This document shows, one piece after another, positions 56,436-64,000 of a stretch of DNA of 64,000 bases. The notes beneath the pieces are model-generated. The model was not told the DNA's origin, ran no database searches, and was given only the letters and a program-made list of their open reading frames with translations. The translations under genes and the position numbers were made by a program. Source of the stretch: Pontibacter deserti. GTDB lineage: Bacteria > Bacteroidota > Bacteroidia > Cytophagales > Hymenobacteraceae. The stretch lies in the NCBI RefSeq assembly GCF_023630255.1, contig NZ_JALPRS010000002.1, positions 310,001-374,000 of the forward strand, written 5' to 3'. Within the stretch, counting starts at the first letter, position 1; each line of letters starts with the position of its first letter.

Positions 56436-59400
56436 ATGAAAAACATCCTGAAGAACTACCGACGCAGGCTTTTGAACCTGAGCACCGGCAACAAAGCCCT
56501 GCTGTTGCTGCGCCTGCAAAAGGAGTTGCACCTGGATGTTGAGTCGCTGGATTTTATACTTGGTGCGTCCGCTTTTTCTATAGTTGAGAAGCTGATATCG
56601 GGAGCTAAACGCATTAGCTTATGCCCGGTCGCTGATAGCCGGTATGCTCCTATAGCACCTATCAGTAAGCGCCTGCGCTACATAAAACGCCGTACCGATA
56701 TGTTACTGGAAGAGCGCGGCAGTGAAGAACTGTACATTGGCTGGCCTTTTGTGCATGGCATGTTTGCTGATGGTACGGTAGTGCGATGCCCGTTATTTTT
56801 ATACCCGGTGCAGTTGCAGGTAAATGCTGCGCAGGAATGGGAAGTAGAGCCAAGTATAAATCAGCCACCACGGTTTAATCAGAGCTTTTTGCTTGCCTAC
56901 GCCCACTATACTGGTACACCCTTAGCCGAAAATTTACTGGAGTTGGATGTAAGTACACTTCCAGCACATGCCCTGGAATTTCGTACGCAGGTTTATGAAT
57001 TGCTGAAACAGGAGCAATTGGCACTGTATGCTGGCCGAGACTTTTTTGGGGACAAACTCAGACCTTTTCGTGACTATAAAAAAGCTGACTATGAAGCTGA
57101 CCTTAAGCCCGGGCAACTATATCTGGAGCAGGAAGCGGTGCTGGGCATTTACCCACAAGCAGCCTCTTATCTGTTAGCCGATTACGATGCACTGTTGGAG
57201 CGCGACGACCTGCAGACTATGGAAGACTTGTTTGCAACTCCTGATACAACTACACAGGCAGTACAGGCACAGCATACGTTCACAGTTTTTAAGATGGATG
57301 CCTCGCAGGAAGCAGCTTTGCAGCAGGTTAAGCAAGGCAGATCTATAGTTGTACAAGGTCCGCCGGGAACAGGTAAATCGCAGCTCATATGTAACCTGGT
57401 CTCAGATTTTACGGCCCGTGGTAAGAAGGTATTGGTTGTTAGCCAGAAACGCGCCGCTTTAGATGTGGTGCATAAGCGTTTATCTGAAGCTGGGTTGGGC
57501 GCTTTTGCAGCATTAGTGCACGATATTAACGCAGATCGAAAAAGCGTTTTTCAGCAGCTGCAATCACAGATAGAACAACTGCCGGAGTATAAAAAGCAGA
57601 ACCTGGCGCTGAACAGCATCTACACCGACCGTACTTTTCTGGAAGTAAGCCGTGGCATAAACCGTTGTATTGAGAAACTGGAGCAATTTAAGTCTGCTCT
57701 TTTTGACGATACTATATGTGGGTGGACAGCCAAAGAATTATACCTGCGCAGTAACCTGCAGGAGCCACACATTTCCCTTTCATCCAACTATAAAAACTTT
57801 ACTGCAACTATAGTTGCCGAGTTTTTGCCGCGCCTGCGCCAGTATCTGCAGCAAGCTGCCGTTTATACACAACCTGATTTCACGTGGAAAGAACGGCACA
57901 GCTTTAAGGATTATGGATGGCCGCAACGCCAGGAGCTTGAGAAAACTATAAATCAGTTACCGGAGCTGTACACGCAACTTCAGCAAAATATAAGTAACCT
58001 GAGCGGCTTTACTTTTGAGCTGAATGAACTGGAAAAGTATAAGCTGGTGCTGCCTGGTATTACGGAAATACAGGTATTGCTGGAGCAGGAAGATGTGCCG
58101 GAAACGCTTCAACAACTTCTAAAATGTGATAGCAAAGAATTGGCAAACCAGTTACAGCAATTAAAAGAGCTATACCTGGTTTGTCCGGCTCCGGACGCCG
58201 CTATACCTGCCAGCGAACTACCCACTCTAAAACAAGCTATACTTTCTTTTGAACAACAGAAGAACAACTTATTCAAAGGCATTGGCTGGGCTTTCTCATC
58301 AGATAAAAAAATACTGAAGCAGGCGCTGGCGAAGTATAGGTTAGACTTGAGCGAAGTGGGTGTAAGCGAGTTGCAACGTAGAGTCGAGCTGCGTGAACAG
58401 TCCGAGCGTCTGATGCAGATCATCAATAAAACGATAAACGGTAACCTGAGAATTGAAGCTTACCCGAACCAGGTTTTACAGCAGGTAACAACTATAGAAA
58501 AAGCATTGCAGGTACATAAGCTCCTGAAAAAACTGCACCGCGAAAAAGTACTACACGAGAAGCTGGTCTCAACTATAAACCTGCCACAGCACCTGCAAAC
58601 GCTAACGCAGGCTACCACTGAGCTACAGGCAAACTATAGCCATTGGCTGCATTGGCTAACCGAAGCTCAGGTAAAGCAACTACTCACAAACAAGAACTGT
58701 AAAACTGCTTTACTAAAAGACCTGTCAGAAAATTTTGAGCAGTTGGTAGCGCACGATTTACTTATCGCTTCTTTTACCGATGCTGAAATAGAAGTAACCC
58801 AGCAACTCCTGTCGCAAAGTATAACCTCAGCTGCCGAAGGGGAACAATTTTTTCTGAACAGTTTATACCTGGCCTGGCTTCATGAGCTGGAAAATCAGTA
58901 CCCGGAACTGCGTATGGCATCGAGCGGTGTCCTGGAAAACCTGGAACAGGAACTGCAGCAATCTCTATCTGAAAAGCAGCGCCTGAGCCAGGAAATTGTG
59001 CTGTCGAAGTTGCGGGAGCAGACCTATGCTGATATGGAATTTAACCGTTTGGGAAATGTTGTAACCTACCGCAGGCTGCAGGCGCAGGTCAGTAAAAAAC
59101 GTAGCCTTTACCCGATCAGGAAGTTGTTTTCTTTGTTCTCTGATGAGATTCTAAACCTGGTGCCGTGCTGGCTGGCTTCTCCTGAAACGGTATCGGCGGT
59201 GCTGCCGCTGGAACGTTGTTTTGATGTTGTGATCTTTGATGAAGCCTCTCAATGCTTTGCTGAAACAGGCATACCTGCTATGCTGCGCGGGACACAGGTG
59301 GTAGTGGCCGGTGATGAGCAGCAGCTGAAACCGTCGGATCTGTACCGTGCCCGCTGGAGCGATGCCACCGACGAAGAGATAGAAGAATTATCAGCCGAAT

Positions 59401-60362
59401 CGCTGCTGCAACTGTGTAGTTTATACTTGCCACAAACCATGCTCATGCAGCATTACCGCAGCCATTTCCCGGAATTGATAGAATTCTCAAACCAGCACTT
59501 TTACCACAGCAAACTCGAGCTTATACCTAATCTGCAGGAAATAAACACATCCAGAGCTGCCATCGAATATCTGCATGTAAATGGTTTGTGGCAGGATAAC
59601 AGCAACCTGCCCGAAGCTGAAAAAGTAGTGGAGTTGGTAATTGATCTGCTAAATCAAGGGCAGCAGGAGGTGGGCGTTATCACGTTTAACTATAACCAGC
59701 AGATGGTAGTGCAGGATTTGCTGGAAGAACGTGCACAACAGCAGGCTATAGTTATACCTGCAACCGTTCTGGTGAAAAATATTGAAAACATGCAGGGCGA
59801 TGAAAAAGACGTGATTATACTTTCGGTGGGGTACGCGCCGGATGAAAAAGGGAAATTTGCGATGCAGTTTGGTAGCTTGAACCAGGCAGGCGGCGAGAAC
59901 AGATTGAATGTAGCTGTTACTCGTGCCAAGCGTAAAATTATAGTGGTAGCAAGTATAAATCCGGAACAACTGCACGTCGAAAATACACAGCATAATGGGC
60001 CGAAGCGCTTGAAATCTTATCTGCAATATGCGCAGCAGGTAAGCAATGGCAACTTCAGGTATCAGCCAAAACTACAGCCAATGCCAACTCATATCCCGCT
60101 GCTTAAAGAACACCTGGCAAAGCAAATCTCTGCACTACAGCCACAAGTGCCATTCGCGGACCTTACGTTAACAGATAATCATACCTATAAAGCCGCCATC
60201 CTCACCGACGACGATTTATACTATAGTCATCTATCGGTAAGGCATTCGCATGCTGATGTGCCAGAGCTATTGAAGCAACGCCACTGGCCTTATCGCAAAG
60301 TATACAGCAGGCAATATTGGGCTGAAAAAGAAAAGGTGATAACCAAGCTGCAAAAACTGTAA
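56436..60362 (+). CDS. DUF4011-type SF1 helicase with degenerate C-terminal nuclease-like domain
   Basis: 1308 residues. N-terminal DUF4011-like region (about 1-180), then an SF1 UPF1/Dna2-like helicase: Walker A VVQGPPGTGKSQ (~305), Walker B DVVIFDEASQCF (~930), GDEQQLKPSD, MQHYRSHFPELIEFSNQHFY, NIENMQGDEKDVIILSVGY and NRLNVAVTRAKRKIIVV. A ~560-residue coiled-coil-rich insertion sits between motifs I and II. The C-terminal ~65 residues (from ~1240) resemble the PD-(D/E)xK domain of DUF4011 helicases (D-L-x-L...I-L-T-D-D-x-x-Y...V-Y-S-x-x-Y-W), but the position usually Glu is Leu. Often a defence or repair helicase. ATG 56436 follows a TTG. Confidence 0.9.
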   Translation: MKNILKNYRRRLLNLSTGNKALLLLRLQKELHLDVESLDFILGASAFSIVEKLISGAKRISLCPVADSRYAPIAPISKRLRYIKRRTDMLLEERGSEELYIGWPFVHGMFADGTVVRCPLFLYPVQLQVNAAQEWEVEPSINQPPRFNQSFLLAYAHYTGTPLAENLLELDVSTLPAHALEFRTQVYELLKQEQLALYAGRDFFGDKLRPFRDYKKADYEADLKPGQLYLEQEAVLGIYPQAASYLLADYDALLERDDLQTMEDLFATPDTTTQAVQAQHTFTVFKMDASQEAALQQVKQGRSIVVQGPPGTGKSQLICNLVSDFTARGKKVLVVSQKRAALDVVHKRLSEAGLGAFAALVHDINADRKSVFQQLQSQIEQLPEYKKQNLALNSIYTDRTFLEVSRGINRCIEKLEQFKSALFDDTICGWTAKELYLRSNLQEPHISLSSNYKNFTATIVAEFLPRLRQYLQQAAVYTQPDFTWKERHSFKDYGWPQRQELEKTINQLPELYTQLQQNISNLSGFTFELNELEKYKLVLPGITEIQVLLEQEDVPETLQQLLKCDSKELANQLQQLKELYLVCPAPDAAIPASELPTLKQAILSFEQQKNNLFKGIGWAFSSDKKILKQALAKYRLDLSEVGVSELQRRVELREQSERLMQIINKTINGNLRIEAYPNQVLQQVTTIEKALQVHKLLKKLHREKVLHEKLVSTINLPQHLQTLTQATTELQANYSHWLHWLTEAQVKQLLTNKNCKTALLKDLSENFEQLVAHDLLIASFTDAEIEVTQQLLSQSITSAAEGEQFFLNSLYLAWLHELENQYPELRMASSGVLENLEQELQQSLSEKQRLSQEIVLSKLREQTYADMEFNRLGNVVTYRRLQAQVSKKRSLYPIRKLFSLFSDEILNLVPCWLASPETVSAVLPLERCFDVVIFDEASQCFAETGIPAMLRGTQVVVAGDEQQLKPSDLYRARWSDATDEEIEELSAESLLQLCSLYLPQTMLMQHYRSHFPELIEFSNQHFYHSKLELIPNLQEINTSRAAIEYLHVNGLWQDNSNLPEAEKVVELVIDLLNQGQQEVGVITFNYNQQMVVQDLLEERAQQQAIVIPATVLVKNIENMQGDEKDVIILSVGYAPDEKGKFAMQFGSLNQAGGENRLNVAVTRAKRKIIVVASINPEQLHVENTQHNGPKRLKSYLQYAQQVSNGNFRYQPKLQPMPTHIPLLKEHLAKQISALQPQVPFADLTLTDNHTYKAAILTDDDLYYSHLSVRHSHADVPELLKQRHWPYRKVYSRQYWAEKEKVITKLQKL

Positions 60363-60415
60363 CCGGAAGTATAACTCAATACACCATCTGCCAATCTTAT
60401 AACTCCTGATCCGGA

Positions 60416-61285
60416 ATGCTTATTAAACTCTTTACCCTTTACGTTTACCTGCAAACTGCGCTGTGTGGCTGCGGACCAGATAAACGGAACAGCAATTTTG
60501 AGCGGCTCCGGAAAGACTATACTGTAACTATAGATAAGGTTGGGAAACTGGATAAAGGTATACAAGAAAGCTCCGGACTTGCCCGTGCTACCGACTCCAC
60601 TTTCTGGACGCATGCGGATAGCGGTGCACCTGATTTATACTTGTTTAATTTAAAAGGCGATTTGCTACATACGCAACCACTACCTGTGCCTAATAACACC
60701 GACTGGGAAGACCTGGCCCAGGATAAAGCGGAGCATCTGTACATTGGTGCCTTCGGAAACAATGGCAATCAGCGCCGTGATCTGAAAGTTTATAAGGTAA
60801 ATGGAGAGAATATGCAGCTAACTGATACAATTGCGTTCAGCTTTGCAGACCAAGAAGAATTTCCGCCGCCCCGCAGCCGGCAGCATTACGACCTGGAAGC
60901 CTTTTTTTATCAAAACGATTCATTATACCTGTTCACCAAAAGCAGGGCCTTTAAGAGCATTACGCAGCTATATAAATTGCCTGTCTCCGGGACAGATAAA
61001 GCGATAGTTCCGGCTGAAAAGCTTCGAGTTAAATCTCCTGTAACGGCTGCTGATATTGCTCCAGATTCGGATATGTTTGTATTGCTGGGGTATGGCCGTT
61101 TATACTTGTTCCAGCCCAGCGGAAGCACGATCAGCTTTAATGGCAAACGCTACTGCTTACCATTAGGAAGAACCGGGCAGGCCGAGGCTATACTTTTCCT
61201 GTCGCCCCAACAACTGCTCATAACCAACGAGAAAGGCAAACTATACCAGGTAACTATCATGCCTAAAAAATCTGGAGCCAGGTAG
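60416..61285 (+). CDS. Lipoprotein-like beta-propeller-type protein
   Basis: 289 residues. The N-terminus KLFTLYVYLQTALCGCG may carry a lipobox. The body contains ESSGLARATDSTFWTHADSGAP, DWEDLAQDKAEHLYIGAFGNN and TAADIAPDSDMFVLLGYG, a pattern seen in phytase-like or SdiA-regulated beta-propeller lipoproteins. No catalytic residue set could be fixed. 53 bp after the helicase. Confidence 0.7.
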   Translation: MLIKLFTLYVYLQTALCGCGPDKRNSNFERLRKDYTVTIDKVGKLDKGIQESSGLARATDSTFWTHADSGAPDLYLFNLKGDLLHTQPLPVPNNTDWEDLAQDKAEHLYIGAFGNNGNQRRDLKVYKVNGENMQLTDTIAFSFADQEEFPPPRSRQHYDLEAFFYQNDSLYLFTKSRAFKSITQLYKLPVSGTDKAIVPAEKLRVKSPVTAADIAPDSDMFVLLGYGRLYLFQPSGSTISFNGKRYCLPLGRTGQAEAILFLSPQQLLITNEKGKLYQVTIMPKKSGAR

Positions 61286-61369
61286 TTGTAACTACTATGC
61301 ACTACTGTTCTTTTCATCCTGAAAGGCTGCTATGCCGTACCTATAGCTACAGACTAAAAGCAGATTATT

Positions 61370-62242
61370 ATGCAGCAGACAATACTAGTTACCGGAGCTA
61401 CAGGTACAGTAGGCAGAGAAGTGGTAAAGCAACTTTCTATGCTGGATGGCATTAGGGTTAGGGCAGGAGTACACTCTTTAATTAAAGGGGAGAACCTCAG
61501 ACGATTGCCCGATGTGGAAGTAGTAGAAATGGAGTTCAATGATCCGGAATCCCTGCACGCAGCTTTTACACATGCCGATAAAGTTTTTCTGGTAACACCG
61601 CTTGCGAATGAACAGGTAGAAATGGCGAAAAAGCTGGTTGACGAGGCCAAAAGATGCGGCGTAAAGCATATTGTAAAACTTTCGGCACTCGGTGCAGGCG
61701 CAGAACCAGGCATACAATTAGGCCGCTGGCATCGCGAGATAGAGCGTTACATAGAAGAAAGTGGTATACCTTATACCTTCTTGCGGCCCGCCAGCTTTAT
61801 GCAGAACTTCGAGAACTATAATGCTGCTACCATTAAACAGGAAGGTAAGATATACATGCCTACAGGCGATGGGAAAGTATCTTATGTAGATGCCCGTGAT
61901 ATTGCTGCTGTAGCTGTTGCTGTATTGACAGGAGAGGGACATGAAGGGCAGATATACGACCTTACAGGGCCTGAGGCTATGTCGGTGGATGAGGTTGCAG
62001 AGACCATAAGCTATGTAACCGGCAATCAGGTAGATTTTGTAAATGTGCCCGAAGATGCAGCCCGGCAGGCCATGCAACAGCAACATGTACCTGACTGGAT
62101 GGCAAACTCCCTGTTAGAGTTATACAGTGTGCATCGTGCTGGTTACTCAAGTGGCGTTACCTCCAGAGTAGAAGAAATAACAGGCAGGAAACCACATACC
62201 TTCAGGCAGTTTCTGCAGGACTATAAAGAATGCTTTGTGTAG
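61370..62242 (+). CDS. NmrA-like NAD(P)-binding oxidoreductase
   Basis: 290 residues. Atypical short-chain dehydrogenase: ILVTGATGTVGREVVKQL (Rossmann), VFLVTPLANEQVEMAKKLVDEAK, KLSALGAG, PYTFLRPASFMQNF, and YVDARDIAAVAVAVL. The NmrA/QorR-like group includes NAD(P)H:quinone reductases (YtfG). Convergent with the Gly/Ser/Tyr/Gln-rich gene. Confidence 0.88.
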   Translation: MQQTILVTGATGTVGREVVKQLSMLDGIRVRAGVHSLIKGENLRRLPDVEVVEMEFNDPESLHAAFTHADKVFLVTPLANEQVEMAKKLVDEAKRCGVKHIVKLSALGAGAEPGIQLGRWHREIERYIEESGIPYTFLRPASFMQNFENYNAATIKQEGKIYMPTGDGKVSYVDARDIAAVAVAVLTGEGHEGQIYDLTGPEAMSVDEVAETISYVTGNQVDFVNVPEDAARQAMQQQHVPDWMANSLLELYSVHRAGYSSGVTSRVEEITGRKPHTFRQFLQDYKECFV

Positions 62243-62264
62243 AGACAAACTAAAGCTGGAAAAT

Positions 62265-62297
62265 AAAAAAGCCACTCCGAGTAGGAGTGGCTTTTTT
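62265..62297. terminator. Bidirectional terminator
   Basis: AAAAAAGCCACTCC / GGAGTGGCTTTTTT, perfect 14-bp stem with a 5-nt loop between two convergent genes. Confidence 0.93.
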
Positions 62298-62314
62298 ATA
62301 ATAAGTGAGTTCTA

Positions 62315-64000
62315 TTAATAATCACTTTCCGGATGACGGTAACGCTCGCTACGGTGTGTCTGGTAACGATCGCTGTCTTGATCCTGGCTACGGCTACCTT
62401 GCTGACCACTGCTGCCATACCCGCTAAAGTTCTCGCGCGAATTAGAGCCACGGTTGTCGCTGTAGTACGAAGTGCTGCTATCCATAGATCCATAACGGCT
62501 CTGATCGCCGCCACGGCCTCCTTGCTCATAGCCACCCTGGCTGTAACCGCCCTGGCTGCCTCTGCCCTGAGAAGAACCATATCCTCCCTGGCTTGAGCTG
62601 CCTGAACCATAGCCATAACCACCGCTCATGCCCCGGCTATAGTTGCTGTCGCCGTAACCACCCTGGCTACCATAGCTGCCTTGTGAGCTGCCACCGCGTG
62701 ATGAACCATGACCACCCTGTGAACCGTAATCGCTGCCATAAGAGCCACCACGTGAAGAGCCATAGCCACCCTGACCATAGTCGCTGCCCTGAGAACCATA
62801 ACGGGATGAACGATACTCATCGTTATAAGAACCGCCTCTTGAGCCGTAACCACCCTGGCTGCCATAGCCACCTTGCATAGAGCCTTGTGAACTATAACCT
62901 CTTGATGAACCATAGTCATCGCGGTCATACTCGCTCATACCTCTGGATGAGCCATAGCCCATAGAACCATAGCGATCTGAGTCGCGGCCCTGACTGCCAT
63001 AACCTCCCTGAGATGATGAGCCATAGCCACCTTGCATACCTGTTCTGGTCGAACCTGAACCTGTCATGCTGGAACCATAGCCTTGCTGGCCACTGCCATA
63101 ACCAGAACCACTTTGTGAACCATATCCTGATCCGCCTTGTGATCCGTAACCGCTCTGAGATGAACCATAGCCCTGGCTGCCTCTGCTCTGAGAAGAGCCA
63201 TAACCGCCCTGGCCACTCATGCCGGAAGAACCCTGGCCACCGTAGCTGCTCTGACCGCCATAGCCACCCTGAGAGGAACCATATCCGCCACTACGTCCTT
63301 GAGAAGAAGAACCATAACCACCCTGAGATGAGCCATAGCTGGAACGGCTCTCACCACTGGTCTGATTATATCTTCCCATACCGCCCTGGTCGTTCATTAC
63401 GCCATAGCTACCTTGCTCGTCGCCTTCTCTATCAGCGTAGCCGCCCTGCATACCACCATAGCTACCATATGTGCCTTGGTTATAGCTGTCCTGGCTGCGA
63501 ACGCGGTTACCTTCCATGCCACCCTGGTTACCATAGTTATAACCACCCTGGCTACCCCAGTCACTACCTGAAGAACCCTGACCGCTCTGAGAAGAACCAT
63601 AACCGCCCTGGCCGCTCATGCCGGAAGAACCCTGGCCACCGTAGCTGCTCTGACCGCCATAGCCACCCTGAGATGAGCCATAACCACCCTGCTGTGAACT
63701 ACTGCCACGCTGTGATGAACCATAGTCCCCCTGATAACCATAGCCGCTCTGGCCACCGTAGCTGCTGTGCTGCGAACCATAGCCATAACCTCCCTGTGAA
63801 CCATAACCACTCTGCTGACCACCTTGTGATCCATAGCTATCTTGGCCTCCCTGAGAAGATCCGAAATCGCCTTCGTAGCCATAGTTGCTCTGGCCACCTT
63901 GTGACATTGATCCATAGTTACCCTGCTGTTGCTGTGAGCTGCCAGTGCTCATAGAGCCATAGCCACCCATACCAGATTCGCCGCCGGATGTTTGACCCAT
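62315..64000 (-). CDS. Gly/Ser/Tyr/Gln-rich low-complexity (FET-like) protein, N-terminus at or beyond the edge
   Basis: At least 561 residues. The ATG at 63998-64000 is the last codon of the window, so the true start may lie outside. Nearly the whole chain consists of GYGSSQGG and GSQGGYG type repeats with regular Tyr, plus scattered Arg and Asp; hardly any Lys, Cys or aliphatic residues, and no domain. The C-terminus is polar and charged (DQDSDRYQTHRSERYRHPESDY). Composition matches low-complexity, condensate-prone domains such as those of eukaryotic FUS/EWS; a bacterial stress or envelope role is possible. Confidence 0.75.
   Translation of the reverse strand: MGQTSGGESGMGGYGSMSTGSSQQQQGNYGSMSQGGQSNYGYEGDFGSSQGGQDSYGSQGGQQSGYGSQGGYGYGSQHSSYGGQSGYGYQGDYGSSQRGSSSQQGGYGSSQGGYGGQSSYGGQGSSGMSGQGGYGSSQSGQGSSGSDWGSQGGYNYGNQGGMEGNRVRSQDSYNQGTYGSYGGMQGGYADREGDEQGSYGVMNDQGGMGRYNQTSGESRSSYGSSQGGYGSSSQGRSGGYGSSQGGYGGQSSYGGQGSSGMSGQGGYGSSQSRGSQGYGSSQSGYGSQGGSGYGSQSGSGYGSGQQGYGSSMTGSGSTRTGMQGGYGSSSQGGYGSQGRDSDRYGSMGYGSSRGMSEYDRDDYGSSRGYSSQGSMQGGYGSQGGYGSRGGSYNDEYRSSRYGSQGSDYGQGGYGSSRGGSYGSDYGSQGGHGSSRGGSSQGSYGSQGGYGDSNYSRGMSGGYGYGSGSSSQGGYGSSQGRGSQGGYSQGGYEQGGRGGDQSRYGSMDSSTSYYSDNRGSNSRENFSGYGSSGQQGSRSQDQDSDRYQTHRSERYRHPESDY
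63190..63680 (-). repeat. Near-identical ~90-bp blocks in the low-complexity gene
   Basis: Blocks starting at 63190 and 63589 (each ~90 bp) differ at only a few positions and encode the same stretch (GQSSYGGQGSSGMSGQGG). Codon-level identity shows recent internal duplication or gene conversion. Confidence 0.75.

Noticed and set aside
23790..60362. HKD protein plus helicase as one defence system
   Set aside because: They are over 32 kb apart with housekeeping genes between; no known defence layout is present.
62333..63954. Forward-strand frames opposite the low-complexity gene
   Set aside because: They are His/Cys/Asn-rich shadows of the repetitive reverse-strand coding.
62315..64000. Possible CRISPR or satellite array at the right edge
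   Set aside because: The repeats are codon-phased, variable in length and encode a continuous protein frame.

Overview
This window looks like chromosomal DNA of a Bacteroidota member of the order Cytophagales, probably Hymenobacteraceae and most like Pontibacter; the genus is an inference. Support: four secreted proteins with type IX secretion (T9SS) C-terminal sorting domains, start codons without Shine-Dalgarno sequences but with the context AACTATGAAA, a TAnnTTTG-like -7 box before rpmE, a TPP-riboswitch-controlled TonB receptor, a SecD-SecF fusion, a BatD protein, a zinc-free L31 and SprB and CHU_C-type Ig repeats. I saw no rRNA, tRNA, CRISPR array, transposase or phage gene.

Layout. 1-4222: a GAF-domain membrane signalling protein running off the left edge, guaB, a rhodanese and a PnuC-type vitamin transporter. 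4223-17512: a surface-protein island with a 58-aa ORF and four large T9SS proteins, each separate, with a 0.6-0.9 kb upstream gap and its own terminator. 17615-22193: a NadR-like kinase, an aldose 1-epimerase and a TPP riboswitch driving a TonB receptor, so the island lies inside a vitamin-salvage neighbourhood. 22326-33356: acyl-CoA dehydrogenase, HKD nuclease, ruvB, secreted RidA, queG, batD-aroC, a small ABC pair, an NhaD-like antiporter and an Nfu protein. 33557-40464: secDF, K+ channel regulator, udk, rdgB, a PyrR-like protein and rpmE2. 40540-49946: a GlmU-like protein, holB-hemC, cyclophilin, an RmlD-like reductase, an NSS transporter with a MetS-like small subunit, a ComEA-like protein and a methyltransferase. 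50576-56213: an OMP/two-component operon, an Ala/Lys-rich secreted protein, a Nudix hydrolase and a lipoprotein peptidase. 56436-64000: a DUF4011-type SF1 helicase, a lipoprotein, an NmrA-like oxidoreductase and a Gly/Ser/Tyr/Gln-rich low-complexity protein at the right edge.

Most unusual signals. (1) Each adhesin gene has two overlapping, mutually exclusive hairpins 184-204 nt before its start, followed in three of four by a T-rich run, and then a tiny upstream ORF (two copies MKVF-x-x-EK-x) overlapping the start codon. This could be a shared attenuator/leader-peptide arrangement. (2) The heptamers AAGTATA, AACTATA and their complements are strongly over-used in genes and gaps. (3) Short dispersed repeats fill three gaps, one of which supplies the end of the HKD nuclease gene. 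(4) The right-edge protein resembles eukaryotic FET-family low-complexity domains in composition.
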